Assembly: GCA_027257055.1 (NCBI GenBank)
Contig: JAPVLO010000276.1
Span: forward strand, 434,001 to 498,000
Source: Cephalopachus bancanus
Lineage: Eukaryota > Chordata > Mammalia > Primates > Tarsiidae
Direction: 5' to 3'
DNA length: 64,000 bases
Below the pieces are notes generated by a model. It ran no database searches, was not told where the DNA came from, and worked only from the letters and a program-made list of their open reading frames with translations. Shown here piece after piece: positions 20,372 through 30,904 of the stretch. Both the position numbers and the translations under genes were made by a program. Positions within the stretch are counted from its first letter, which is position 1. Every line of letters starts with the position of its first letter.

Positions 20372-20839
20372 CTGAGTTCTCTGCTAGAGAGATCTTCCTG
20401 AGATCCTCAAAAGGACTCTCCTCCCTAAGAAGCTGGGCTTTCTCTTTCTTGACAAGTTCCACCCAACTCTTCTTCTTGGCTTTCTGGGTGAACATGTAAT
20501 TTGTCCAAGCCGGGGCACAGCTGAAACTAAAGGGGGTGCTCTGGGGATTATGAAGGGCAGCAGGTGGGTACCAGGATCCTCCCTGTAGACTCCTCCCTCC
20601 TCTCCAGCTGACACCCCAGGGCCTCCTAACGCCACACTCACCCCCTGGAGATCTTGCCAGATGCTAGGCGCGAGCTCCCCTGCAGCTTCCTGAACCTGGA
20701 TGGCCTATTCTCATGAGCGGAAAGGGCCCCAGAATGGGAGTCCAAGTTGCTGAGCCCACCCCAGCTCCACACTCTCTGCTCTCAGACCTTGGGTAGGGTG
20801 CCCCTCCTCTCTGCTGTCTCCCCTGTCTCGCTTCTGCTC
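20372..20839. other. 468-bp spacer of the inverted repeat
   Basis: Unique sequence between the two arms. No recognised repeat or exon. Confidence 0.6.
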
Positions 20840-21018
20840 AGGGTGGAGGAAGGAGGTGACAGAGGCTGTGACCAGAGACCAGATATGGCCTGGATGCAGA
20901 TGGTGGTTGTACGAAGAGAAGGAAGGGGCATGGAAGGAGTGGACAGTCAGTAGACAGAAACACATGGGCCATGGGTCAGTAGACCGAGATACTGTGGCTC
21001 CTGGGGAATGTCACATCA
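20840..21018 (-). repeat. inverted repeat, right arm
   Basis: 179 bp, the antisense partner of 20191-20371, with only scattered substitutions and one or two small indels. Neither arm matches a transposon family I recognise. Confidence 0.93.
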
Positions 21019-21367
21019 GAGGATGTGACACTTGGGAAATGAATGTACCACATACACGAGATTTGCTGGGGTTATTGTTCCCATTCCCTGCCCAAACTCT
21101 GATCCCAATTATTTACATTTTAGCTTAGTTCTCCTCCCCCATGGTGTCTGCATTCCCTGCAGTGTGAGGCTCGCATCCCCTGTAGCTTCCAGGATTCTCA
21201 GGCCAAGCCTGCAGCCTGACACTGGTTAGCCCCCTCATGTCAGCAGATTGCCAACCCTGTGCAGGGGGTGGGGTGGTGTCCGTCTTTCCTGCCAGCCTCA
21301 GCACAGCCGTAGCACCCGGGGGAGCTCCGTCAAGTTCACTCAATGTTGACCTAACCTGGCTTTAATT
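21019..21367. other. single-copy DNA
   Basis: No recognised repeat. Confidence 0.35.
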
Positions 21368-21557
21368 CAGTGGTTCTCACACTTAGGCATGTATCTGAAC
21401 TGCCTGGTGGGCTTGTTAAGCCCCAAATGACCGGGCCCCTTCCTGAGTTTCTGAGTCAATAAATTTGGCTCAGGCCCGAGAATTTGTATTTCTGGCAAGT
21501 AAGTTCTCAGATTAGACTGATGCTGTCAGTCCTGGGACCATATTTTGAGAACCACTG
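21368..21557 (+). mobile_element. MER5A-type hAT-Charlie transposon, full length
   Basis: CAGTGGTTCTCACACTTAGG at the left and TATTTTGAGAACCACTG at the right are the terminal inverted repeats. Inside are GGGCTTGTTAAGCCCC, GAGTTTCTGAGTCAATA and GCCCGAGAATTTGTATTTCT. The length of 190 bp matches the family (about 189 bp). The 8-bp target duplication is not evident. Confidence 0.93.
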
Positions 21558-22890
21558 CCGTTCTCAGCAAAAACCTAGCTGCCCCTTCTGGGGAGTCTTC
21601 ATTCTAAGGGGCTGAGAGGAGATGGCCTTGTGGGTAGGATGTGTGTGGAGGGGTTTGGAGGCACACCTCAGGCACACCTCTTACCTAGAGGCAGAAGCAG
21701 CGTTGGATATCCTCAGTCAGAGTTGCACCATCCACGAGTAATCTGCGTGGAGCAATTAGAGGGAGGGAGCGGAGAGAAGTGTGAGCTGGGAAGGCGGCTG
21801 CATATTTCATGCTGTTCCTGGCTTTGAAGGTCCTGGGAAGACACGTGGCAGTGGGTGACAGCTTCATCGTAATGAGGTATGGGAAGAGGTACCCTGCTTG
21901 GGGCAGGGAACTCCTTGAAAGTGTTGAGGGCTGGGAGGGGCAGGGAGAGGCAGGGGATGTGGGAAGTGGGGAGGGGCATCTGTGATGGGAGACCCCCCCC
22001 AGGCTATTCTCAGTCCCTCCCCTAGACTCTTCCCTGTCTCCCCAGCATGGAGGGGTGGTGAGATTCCTGGATGATTTTCAGATGCAACCTCTAAGAGCCT
22101 GCCTCTGGCCCCAAGGGCATATCCAGAACATCTTCTCTCTCCCAGGAGGCATCTCAACACTGGCAAAAGCTTCCAGCAGAGCGAAGTCCCAGTGTTCCCG
22201 AAACTGTCTCCAACTGGGCTCTGGTGGTGTCAGGAGCCTCTGAATTGCAAGGGAATAGAGCTCATGACCATTCAGTCTCAGACATGCACCCTGCTGGCCC
22301 CTTCCTGTTCCATCCCCCTATCCCCCATGACTTCCCACCCCAGAGGCCAAGGCCATTTCTAAAGAATTTATACTTGAGAGCCTGGGAGAAATCTCTGAAT
22401 GTTCTGAAAAAGCCCCCACCTTTCTCTTAGTTTGGGTCACATGGTCCCCACCCTCAGCACAGCCCTGATTCAGGAATTTAACATTTGAGATCCGAGTGGT
22501 GGGGGAGTGAAGGAGACGTTGTTCAGAAGCAGCATTAGCTTGGGGACACTTTGTGGGACCAGAAGGGGGCATGTGCCTTCTTTTACAGCCTCAAAGGGCT
22601 CTCAGCACCCCAAAAGTTGGTTGCGTTGACAAACATGCCCCCTCCGGGCTCAGCAGCAGTCCGCACCAACCTCTGAGGAGTCACATAACCATTTTGAATC
22701 GGTGGCCATGGCTTCCTTACTAGCAGACAGTGGAATCTATGCAGGAATACCTGGACAGGAGTCACACAGACTCTACTGCACCCTTGAGTTGCCCGGTCCT
22801 GTCCCATGTCCAGGATTGCAAAGTCCTCACCCTTCAGAGGACTTTGCAGCTGTGGAGTGGGTAGAGCTCTGGGAGATGGGAAGGGAGGAT
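21558..22890. other. single-copy DNA
   Basis: About 1.3 kb with no repeat I can name and no exon-like frame. Confidence 0.4.
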
Positions 22891-22894
22891 GGCA

Positions 22895-23430
22895 ACACAG
22901 TCTGGTTTCAGTCAGACAGATTTGGTTCCAATCCTGCTTTTACTTCCTTGTTGTCATTGTTGTTTGTTTGTTTGTTTTGAGTCAGAGCCTCATTCCTTCA
23001 CTCCAGGCTGGAGTGAAGTTGATGCGATCATGGCTTACCATAGCCTTGACCTCCTGGATTCAGGGGATCTTTCTACCTTAGCCTCCTGAGTAGCTGGGAC
23101 TACAGGTGGGTCTCACCATGCCTGGCTAATTTTTTGGACTTTTTTTGTAGAGAAAAGGCCTCAATTGCCCAGGATGGTCCTGAACTCCGGCCTCAAGTGG
23201 TCGTCCTGCCTTGGCCTCCGAAAGTGTTGGGATTATAGATGTGAGCCACTGTGCCTAGCCTTGATGGCTAGTTTCTAAGAGTATGACCTTGGGCAAATCA
23301 TATGGCCTTCCAGAGCCTCAGTTTGTTCATCTTGAAAAATGGGAACAATTACAGCGACTGAGAGGCTCTCGTGAAGAGATGTCACATGGAAAGCACTGAG
23401 CACAGTGCCTGGCATCGGTGACCTCTCAAT
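22895..23430 (+). mobile_element. MIR SINE split by an old Alu
   Basis: The left part (GTTTCAGTCAGACAGATTTGG, CCAATCCTGCTTTTACTTCC) and right part (GTATGACCTTGGGCAAATCA, GAGCCTCAGTTTGTTCATC, GCACAGTGCCTGGCATCGG) form one MIR interrupted by the Alu at 22955-23261. Confidence 0.85.
22955..23261 (-). mobile_element. AluJ-like SINE
   Basis: A TTTG-rich tail complement, GAGTCAGAGCCTCATTCC, both arms, and GTGAGCCACTGTGCCTAGCC at the end. It is heavily substituted, in keeping with an old copy. Confidence 0.92.
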
Positions 23431-23559
23431 AACGGCAGACCATGAGAGGGATGCATCCAAAGCTGTCTACCCCTGCCCTGGAGCCTCCAACCTCCAGCCC
23501 AGACCAGGTGGAACCAAGAACTGGCCCAAGCCCCTCCCTTGGAGAGGCTAGAGTGAGCA
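23431..23559. other. single-copy DNA
   Basis: Nothing recognised. Confidence 0.3.
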
Positions 23560-23685
23560 TTCAATCCTGATTAGCTCCACCGGGCTCCCTCGTAACCTTT
23601 TCATTAGGAAATTATGTTTAATAGAAATTGTTCTGACACCTCTCAGCGGCGTTTCCCTGCAATTCATTACCACTCAGGGGAGGGA
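23560..23685. promoter_or_regulatory. candidate distal regulatory element
   Basis: Unique AT-rich island with CpGs: GATTAGCTCC, TTCATTAGGAAATTATG, TTTAATAGAAATTG and GCAATTCATTACC give several ATTA/TAAT cores in about 100 bp. Inference from composition only. Confidence 0.4.
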
Positions 23686-24639
23686 GGCAGGCGGCAAAGC
23701 AGCTCTGGGGCCAGCTCTGTGGGGGAGGGCGCCAGTCCTCTCCCCGCCCCTTCCCTGGTCCTGCTGTTGCTTGAGTGGGTGGAAGAGACACAGGACAGAG
23801 GTACTCATGCTTGGCTTTCCCAAGCAGGCCAGCTGTTGGTGCACATCTGGATGGGACCAGTCGCTCTCAGCACCCTCCCCTGGGTTTGATTTGGGACTAC
23901 CCAGCTGTTGCCAGTGATGCTTGCGTGTTGGTGGCACTCCCAATCCTTTCACTGTCCCCAGAAGGTAGGGAGGCGCACAGCACTCCCCCAGCTGTGCAAT
24001 GCAGGACATATTGGGTGTCCAGTGCCCTGCCACCCCTCTAAGCTCTCCCGTTCCCTTCCTGCCTGAAGCCTCAGAGGAGTTGTCTACACCTGTTTCTCAC
24101 CTGAATCAAGGAGTCTGGTTTGTATTTTCTTGACTGGCTGGGCCTGGGAAAAGAAGAGAGTAGACTGAGTCTTTCGTCTCAATGACCCAGACCCTTGGGG
24201 TTTGGTTCTGAGGACCAACGCCTTCTAGACCCTTCCTGTGTCTCCTGTAGCTTTAGACAGTTCTGTTTCCAGCACTCATCCTTTGCGGTGGGGTGCAGGC
24301 AATGAGAGCCAAGGGAAGCCACACCATCTTCTCTGTTCCACCTTCTTCCAGGCCTCACAACTGACTGGGAAGTTCTTCTCTGTGTCCCTCCATTTTTGAT
24401 CCCAGGCTGTTGCTTTCCTCACCGTGGTGCCTTGGATTTTCTGCTCTACGAAGTAAACCTAGCTCCTCATCCTGTTCACCCCTAAAGAAAAGGGGGGTAT
24501 GGGAGGCTTGGTGAATAAACAGTTCTTGCTTCAAGGTCTTGGGAACTGAGGATGGCTCTGACGCTCTAGCATGCTTTTCTGACCCAACAACTGGGGGTAC
24601 CCCTTGCTATTTCACCACCTACTATCTGAAATTAGCAGC
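23686..24639. other. single-copy DNA
   Basis: No recognised repeat or exon. Confidence 0.4.
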
Positions 24640-25085
24640 AGCCTAATCTCTCTCTGCCACATCACTCGATGGTGTAATTGTGCAGAAAAAAATGTATTAA
24701 AATGCAAAACACTCAGTTGTACTTCTTTATGTTAAATCCCTTCTTCGCTCTATCTCCCTTTTAATTTTACAAGGTTTTTTCCTCTCTCCCCCTTTCATAA
24801 AACGGAGAGCCAGGCACGCAGGGAATCATTTCAACTCCCCTATAAATCTCCAAAATGAATACTTAAATTCGAGGAAAAAAATACATTCTTACACCTTTAA
24901 TTTCCCTGCTATGAAGTGTAATGAAAAAGCCTGATTATTTTTAATTCTTCCCTTTAATAATTCAGCGGCGGAGTGATTTAAGGCTAGGATTCATAATTAC
25001 CTTTCTGCGTTCTTGGCAAATGGAGTTTTAATAGAAATGAGAGCTCTGGCGACTAAAAGGGATTTCAACAGGTTGCTGGGGGGTC
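24640..25085. promoter_or_regulatory. candidate distal regulatory element, strongest in the window
   Basis: About 440 bp of repeat-free AT-rich sequence. It carries GTGTAATTGTGCAG, CCCTTTTAATTTTAC, CTATAAATCTCC, GATTATTTTTAATTC, CTTTAATAATTCAGCGGCGG and CATAATTACC, with CpGs kept at several sites. The density of TAAT/ATTA cores and the sharp change from GC-rich flanks fit an ultraconserved-type enhancer. A homologous alignment would settle it. Confidence 0.5.
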
Positions 25086-25329
25086 AGGCCCAACACTAGT
25101 CAGTGGAAGAGTGCTTCTAGGGCCCCTCAGGTGTGGGGTTTGGACAGGACACCTGGACACAAGTGGACCTAGAACAACCTATCGAAATAGTCACAGAAGG
25201 TCAGGGTGTGGGTGTTGAATGACCCATTTATCTTGGAAGGGAGAAACTGGTGGAAAATGGGCATCGGGAAAGTCTTCTTGACTAGCAATAATAAGCTAAT
25301 AACTATGATGTTAATGATAGTAGCTACCA
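25086..25329. other. single-copy DNA
   Basis: No recognised repeat. Confidence 0.3.
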
Positions 25330-25383
25330 CTAACTGAGCAAATACTATGCGTCAGGCCCAGTACTAAACGTTTTAAAAGACAT

Positions 25384-25605
25384 TCTCTCTAGCTAAGCAT
25401 GGTGGTGCACATGTAATTCCAGTACTCAGGAGGCTGAGGTGGAAGGAATTTGAGGTTGCAGTGAGCTGTGATTGTGCCAGTGTGCACCAGCCTGGGTAAC
25501 AGAGCAAGACCCTGTCTATATGTATTTTTTTTTTTTTTGAGTTGGAGTCTCACTCTGTCGCCCAGACTGGAGTGCAGTGGCCGCTCCAGGCCATGTCTAT
25601 ATGTA
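25384..25605 (+). mobile_element. Alu monomer (right-arm type)
   Basis: AGCTAAGCATGGTGGTGCAC, GCAGTGAGCTGTGATTGTGC, CAGCCTGGGTAACAGAGCAAG. Bounded by the duplication TTTTAAAAGACAT at 25371-25383 and 25606-25618. Its tail later received a second Alu fragment. Confidence 0.88.
25528..25593 (-). mobile_element. severely truncated Alu nested in the monomer tail
   Basis: Only the last part of an antisense Alu is present (T tract, GAGTTGGAGTCTCACTCTG, GTGCAGTGGCCGCTCC). It is bounded by the perfect 15-bp duplication TGTCTATATGTATTT at 25513-25527 and 25594-25608. Confidence 0.93.
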
Positions 25606-25755
25606 TTTTAAAAGACATGCTGTCTTCTTAGCATCACAATAATCTAGTCTACATGTGGGGAAACTGAGACTCAGAGAGACACGAACAAGCCAAAGTCAAG
25701 GAAAATGGCAGAGCAGGGTTTGACCTCAATTCTGTCTGACTCTAAAAGCTGCCAC

Positions 25756-25920
25756 TCCCCTCTACTGACTTCCCAAGCACTGCCCAGGATCCGTTACCCA
25801 AGCATGGTATCTGTCCCCAAGGAGCTTGCAGACATAACTAGACAGGGTGGTGGGGCAGCGTTGTAGAGACCTGTGGAAAGGGCAGCAGGCTAAGAAGGAG
25901 TCAGAGCCTTCCTACCAGCC
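25756..25920. other. single-copy DNA
   Basis: Nothing recognised. Confidence 0.3.
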
Positions 25921-26100
25921 GCACTCCCCATTGGCTTGTGGACACCGGGAAAGTCACTTCTCTGAGCCTCAGTTTCCTCATCTAGAAAATGGGAAAACTG
26001 ATATGTTTAGTCCAAGGGACTGCGTGAGATTCAGAGTAGAAAGTGTACGTGGAAAAGCTCTGTAAACCCTAAATTGCTCTACAAGAGCAAAGTATAATTA
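25920..26100 (+). mobile_element. MIR SINE
   Basis: ACACCGGGAAAGTCACTTCT, GAGCCTCAGTTTCCTCATCT and AGAAAATGGGAAAACTGATA match the MIR core. Confidence 0.88.
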
Positions 26101-26104
26101 CCGT

Positions 26105-26344
26105 TATTTGAGAACAGAATACTACTTAAAACTGATCCATTTCTGTCCTAACCCTACAGCTGGTTTTCCTGCCATGTGCGTGCCCTGCCTTCCTATCAAA
26201 ATCCAGGTCAGACCTTACCTCCTCTGCCAGAAAACCTTCTGGTGGACCTCTCTCAGGGCCCATTGTTCCATGACCCTCTGCCTCCCTCTTTGTCTATATT
26301 TCTCATTGGGTTGCTTGAGTCCTTACGTTCCTTGATAGAGCACA

Positions 26345-26345
<1 letters not shown>
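26105..26345 (+). mobile_element. L2 fragment
   Basis: ATCCAGGTCAGACCTTACCT, CCTCTGCCAGAAAACCTTCTG and TCTCATTGGGTTGCTTGAG follow the L2 3' region (...caaatgtcacctcctccgtgaagcc...) only loosely. Confidence 0.5.
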
Positions 26346-26347
<2 letters not shown>

Positions 26348-26413
<66 letters not shown>

Positions 26414-26447
26414 GCATGTGCATGCGTGAGTGCACATGCACACACAC
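26348..26447. repeat. (TG)n-(CG)n alternating purine-pyrimidine tract
   Basis: About 54 bp of TG, then GCGCGCGCACGCGCATGTG and GTGCACATGCACACACAC. Nearly 100 bp alternate purine and pyrimidine with a CG core, the sequence type most prone to form Z-DNA. TGTGCAT and ATGCACA could also pair as a small hairpin. Confidence 0.93.
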
Positions 26448-26471
26448 CCTCTAGACTGTAAAATCCCAGGA

Positions 26472-26775
26472 AGGGCTTTTTATTTATTTATTTATTGGAG
26501 TTGGAGTCTCACTCTGTTGCCCAGACTGGAGTGCCGTGGCCACTCCCGGCCACCGCAGCCTCGACCTGCGCGGCTCGGGGGATCCTTCCACTCAGCCTTC
26601 CAAGGAGCTGGAACTATAGGCATGCGCTACCTCACCCAGCTAATTGTTGATTTGTTATAGAGACGAGGTCTCGCCAAGTTGCCCGAGTGGGTCTCGAACC
26701 CTTGGGCTCAGGCAATCCACTCGCCTCGACCTCCCAAAGTGCTGGGATTACAGGCCGAGCCACCGAGCCCAGCCG
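26472..26775 (-). mobile_element. Alu SINE, tarsier-type
   Basis: (TTTA)n tail complement, GGAGTTGGAGTCTCACTC, GGCCACCGCAGCCTCGACC and an end GCCGAGCCACCGAGCCCAGCC. Confidence 0.93.
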
Positions 26776-27049
26776 GCCTGGGTTTTTAAAAATTCCCTTT
26801 TGTCAATTCAAAACTCAGCCTCTGCATTCAGGCTGTAGCACATTAATATGGTTGATTCACTGCCTGAATAGAGACATAGATGGTGAAAACCCACAGACAA
26901 TCCCACACCATGAAATATTGGCATTGGAGTGCTGAGACACCTGTGTGGACATGCACGCAGGCACACACACACACTCCCACACACCCAGACACACGCTCAC
27001 ACCGCCCCCCATCACTCCTGCGCTTGGCTCACCGAGCTTCCTCTACTGT
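26776..27049. other. single-copy DNA with a short CA-rich patch
   Basis: ACACACACACTCCCACACAC occurs near 26963. Otherwise nothing recognised. Confidence 0.4.
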
Positions 27050-27235
27050 GATGATCCAATAGGGAAAATTGTATCCAGCACCTATTTTACAGTTTATCAA
27101 GTGCTTTCCCATACATTAGAGAATACGCTTCTCTCAATAGCCTCCTGCAGAGAGAGGCAGGCCGGAGAAGGGGAGCTGGATCATTGTCTTCTTTCAGAGA
27201 AAGAGAGATGAGGTGGGTTGCTCAAGATCCCTCCG
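27050..27235 (-). mobile_element. MIR fragment, antisense (weak)
   Basis: TTATCAAGTGCTTTCCCATA and CAATAGCCTCCTGCAGAGAG, then GATGAGGTGGGTTGCTCAAG, resemble an antisense MIR. Confidence 0.5.
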
Positions 27236-27644
27236 TGGAGAAGGGAGAGCCCAGGCCTTCAGATTCCTAAGCCCTGCGACTCTCTCTGAGACAGCAGTGG
27301 GGCTGTTCAGCTGCAGAAACGGAGTCCTGGTATGTGTGCCAGGATGAAGCCTGGCTGAGGGTGGAGGTGGCTGTTCAGGGAGTCATGATCTGGGAGACAA
27401 CGCCCTTCTTGGGTCCAGCAGAAATTTGGCTTCTGACCCAGCTTTCCACACCATCCCTTTGACTCTCCTGTGCTTGGGCCTTACTGAAGACCCAGGAATT
27501 GGGCTCCCCAGCTCTGGAGTCCCCCATTCCCTATACTCTGGTTTGTGGAAGTTCTGCCCCGAGGGCCTCAGGAAAAGAAGGGGCTAGAGTCAGAGGAGTG
27601 GGTCGTGAGGTCCTTTGCTCAGACTTGGGTGGGCTCCTGCCTCC
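27236..27644. other. single-copy DNA
   Basis: No recognised repeat. Confidence 0.35.
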
Positions 27645-27800
27645 CCTCCTCCCATTAATATTCCCTGGAATGAGAAGGCAGCGGAGGGGCCCTCAGAAAC
27701 ACTTGAGACCTGATTGGGAATAAGTGCCTGATAATGACTCCCATCAAATGTCAAGCGGCCGTGCTGCGCTCCTGGGGCTGATTGCTCCCCCTGGGTGGCG
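27645..27800. promoter_or_regulatory. candidate regulatory element
   Basis: CCATTAATATTCCCTGG, TGCCTGATAATGACTCCC, AAGCGGCCGTGCTGCG and GCTGATTGCTCCCC. A unique, CpG-retaining island with TAAT cores. Weak inference. Confidence 0.3.
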
Positions 27801-28129
27801 GAAGGTGGAGGGAAGTCTGGCCCCGGACGCTTCGCCACTGTGGAGATCCCACCCTGGGACTTTTTCTCAGATGTGAGCTCTTTCTGGGTTGTGAATGGCC
27901 TCACTTTCTTTTTGGTTCTTCCTGTACACAGTGCAGTGGAGGGAAGACTTTAGGGACAATTTCACAATCAGTCTACTACATTTAGCCTCTGAAGCCTCTG
28001 TCTCTGCTCCTTGAAGTTCTGAGTGGGAGGACTTGGCTTGGCAAGCCAGGGAAGGATTGGCAGGGTTTGACCATATGACATCCTAGGATTCTTCTAGTTC
28101 TAATATTTTGGGGTAAGTTCATGTTCTTC
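27801..28129. other. single-copy DNA
   Basis: Nothing recognised. Confidence 0.35.
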
Positions 28130-28500
28130 TGTCAGCAGCCCTATTGCCTCACTTTCCAGTTGTATGACCTTGGGCTACTTGCTCCCTCTCTTTCTGCCTC
28201 AGTTTCCCCATCTGTGACATGAAGTATTTGGATAAGATTTGATGATTAGATAGTTAATTACTGGGAGCCTACTCTGCATTTAAGTCAGATATTGGGCCAG
28301 AAGATCTCTAAGGGCCTTCAGGCTATCACAGGAGGACTGCAGACTCCACAATGGGGTGGACAGGATGGCTTCAACATGAGTTCATGTCCTTCTCTGTCAC
28401 TCTGTGCAAGTCGGTTCCCCAATCTGAGCTTGTTTCTCCTGTGGCCCAACTGGACTGTGAAAGTGTTGGTAAGATAGTGGAAGGGCATTCACTAACTGTA
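28130..28500 (+). mobile_element. two MIR fragments in the same orientation
   Basis: First copy: TTGTATGACCTTGGGCTAC and CTCAGTTTCCCCATCTGTGA (to about 28260). Second: CACTCTGTGCAAGTCGGTTC and GAGCTTGTTTCTCCTGTGGC (about 28385-28500). Confidence 0.72.
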
Positions 28501-28809
28501 AGATGTGGTACACAAGTCAATTGCTAGAGTCACTAGCCCCTCCTGGACAACAGCTCTACCCTGGAGCACTGCTCTCTAGTCTTGGGGACCCATGAATTTT
28601 ATTCACTTCTGGTAATACCGTATATTGGTTTCACACCATTAAATAAGGGCTCCCCAGGCTGAAGAAGCACGGAAGAATTTGCTGAGTTAAACTTGAGGTG
28701 GAGAAGGGTGTAAAAACAGGGTCATTGCTTGTCTTCAGGTGCGGGAGGCTCAGGGGACTGTCTCACTCTCAGAGTGACTGAGCAAATTCAGATCCAGCTA
28801 ACATCCCTG
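28501..28809. other. single-copy DNA
   Basis: Nothing recognised. Confidence 0.35.
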
Positions 28810-28995
28810 ATCAACTGCCACATCCCTGGCACTTGCTTAGTTGTGTGAACTTTGGCTTAATCCTCACCATGATTTTGTGGGGAAGACGTCCTTCCTACTG
28901 TACAAACAAGGAGGCTGTGGCCTGTGGCTGGAGAGAAGAGTGACGCCCGTAGGCCCACACAGCTAGTGATCCTGTCCTTAGAGTCTGCCTTGTGC
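28810..28995 (-). mobile_element. MIR SINE, antisense
   Basis: TAATCCTCACCATGATTTTG, GTACAAACAAGGAGGCTGTG and CCCACACAGCTAGTGATCC match the antisense MIR in order. Confidence 0.8.
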
Positions 28996-29201
28996 CATCC
29001 AGATTTAATGAGCGTCATGGCTGATAGACTTGAGATGGGGCTTGCACATAGCTCTTGGGCTTCTAGCACCATTAATCTTCCTGCCACATCACACTGGGCA
29101 CTGCTGAGCTCCATGTCCACCTGGAGTAGAACATGCTGGAATGACTTTAAAAAGCTGTGAATTGGATTCAGATGAACCAAGAACTTCCTGACTACAATGA
29201 G

Positions 29202-29219
29202 TAATAATAATAATAATAA

Positions 29220-29262
<43 letters not shown>
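29202..29262. repeat. (TAA)n-(TAG)n trinucleotide microsatellite
   Basis: About 19 bp of TAA passes into about 42 bp of TAG. The right end is the insertion site of the next Alu. Confidence 0.95.
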
Positions 29263-29265
29263 TAA

Positions 29266-29552
29266 GCTGGGCTCGTTGGCTCAGCCTGTAATCCTGCACT
29301 TTGGGAGGCTGAGGTGAGTGGATTGCCTGAGCCCGTGGGTTTCAGACCCACCTGGGCAACTTGGCGAGACCTCATCTCTACAATAAATAAAAAAATTAGC
29401 CGGGTGTGGTAGCATACGCCTGTAGTTCCAGCTACTGGAAGGCTGAGGCGGAAGGATCGCCGGAGCCCAGCAGGTCAAGGCTGCAGTGGCTGGGAGCGGC
29501 CACTACACTCCAGTCTGGGTGATAGAGTGAGACTCCAACTCAAAAAAAAAAA
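29266..29552 (+). mobile_element. Alu SINE, tarsier-type, full length
   Basis: GCTGGGCTCGTTGGCTCAGC, linker CTACAATAAATAAAAAAAT, right arm GGAAGGCTGAGGCGGAAGG, tail A11. The duplication TAGTAGTAGTTAA lies at 29253-29265 and 29553-29565, so part of the microsatellite was copied as target site. Confidence 0.96.
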
Positions 29553-29565
29553 TAGTAGTAGTTAA

Positions 29566-29745
29566 AATTACTGAGGACTTACTACTATGTACCAGGCACC
29601 GTGCTAAACCCTTTGCAAACAGTATCTCATTTAATCCTCAGAAGAACCCGTGAGGTGGGTACTATCTAGGCAACTTGCCCAAGTCACAAAGAGTAAGAAG
29701 AGGAGCTGGGCTTTGCATCCAGACGGTCTAGCTCCATCTGAGACA
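29566..29745 (-). mobile_element. MIR SINE, antisense
   Basis: ACTACTATGTACCAGGCACC, ATCTCATTTAATCCTCAG and GAACCCGTGAGGTGGGTACT, then CTTGCCCAAGTCACAAAGAG. Its 5' side abuts the trinucleotide repeat. Confidence 0.92.
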
Positions 29746-30519
29746 AAGCACTCATAGCTAAGGTCACAGGCCTGGTGCCCTCTGCCTTGGGCCTGCCCAG
29801 GCCCCTCTGCTGATGCAAGGCTGTGTGCTATCTGGGGAAGGGGAAGCGCATCACCTTGTTCATGCTCAGGAAGGTACAGCTAGGCTTTCTGCGAGTCTGC
29901 TCCAAAGAAAGCAGGGTACAGAGAAAAGGTGCGTGTGGAAAAAGCATCTGGGCTAGACTTTCTTTTTCAGGAAAGACACATTGCTCAGATACCCAAGGCC
30001 GTTAGCTCCCTTGATGAGTCCTCTCTCTGCTTGGTTACTTATCATGTCTAAGGGCATGAAATTGATTCCAGAAAACTTGTCCATTTCCTCTAACTCTTCC
30101 TGAAGAAGAAGTAGAGTGGGTAGTATGTGGGCAGGGCCGGCCAGGATGAAGGACAGCCCTGAGTTGGCAACATAACCCATATGGGCCTATCTCTCCAGGG
30201 ATCTTAGGGACGTCATTTCCATGTCCAAGTACGGAGATCTTGTCCAGGGATGCCTGGGTGGATGGGAGGGTAAGGTGGGCAGGTAGGCAGAGGTAGAACC
30301 AGTTGGTTAGAAGGAATAAATGCAAAGCTATCTGTCAGGAATGACTGGGGAACTGGGCAGGGGTCAGAGGGCACTCCTGTGGTATTTTAGGGGACATTCT
30401 GATGGGGACTGCAGTGCCAAAAGCCTATGGATGTGAGCCTAGTGATTCTGGAGAAAGTAAGGACATGGTACAGGCCATTCTCTAGGTATACTGCTCAATC
30501 CAGAGTCAGGCATAGGTGC
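29746..30519. other. single-copy DNA
   Basis: No recognised repeat or exon. Confidence 0.4.
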
Positions 30520-30660
30520 CTTTTTGATGTCGAGTAATAAAGACAGTGGCAAGGATCACATCAGCAATAAATACTTAGCACCTGTTGTACTCCAGGTTCT
30601 AAGCTAGACCTGAGGATGTAACAAAGAAAAATATGTGGTCACAGGTTTCAAAGAGCTCAG
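30520..30660 (-). mobile_element. L2 3' end, antisense
   Basis: CAATAAATACTTAGCACCTG, ACTCCAGGTTCTAAGCTAG and GTGGTCACAGGTTTCAAAGAG follow the antisense L2 tail. Confidence 0.75.

Positions 30661-30662
<2 letters not shown>

Positions 30663-30712
<50 letters not shown>
30663..30712. repeat. (GT)25 microsatellite
   Basis: Uninterrupted GT repeat of about 50 bp. Confidence 0.97.
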
Positions 30713-30716
<4 letters not shown>

Positions 30717-30904
30717 ATTTTGAGTGGGGAAGGGATGATGAGACTCACATAAGGGTCTATGGCTCTATCCAGATTGCCATAACAGAGGCATGAGCAAAAT
30801 GCCTGGTCTTGAGGGAATTCAGGTAAGGGACCACCCGGGCTGAGACTGGGGCTTCAGAATGAGTAGTTCTCACCAAGAATGGGGGACACTTGTGCATCAG
30901 TTAT

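Larger units (their letters stand above)
25330..25755 (-). mobile_element. MIR SINE, antisense, split by an Alu monomer
   Basis: ACTATGCGTCAGGCCCAGTA and AAACGTTTTAAAAGACAT on the left, and GGGGAAACTGAGACTCAGAG, GACACGAACAAGCC, ATGGCAGAGCAGGGTTTG on the right, are one antisense MIR opened by the element at 25384-25605. Confidence 0.85.
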
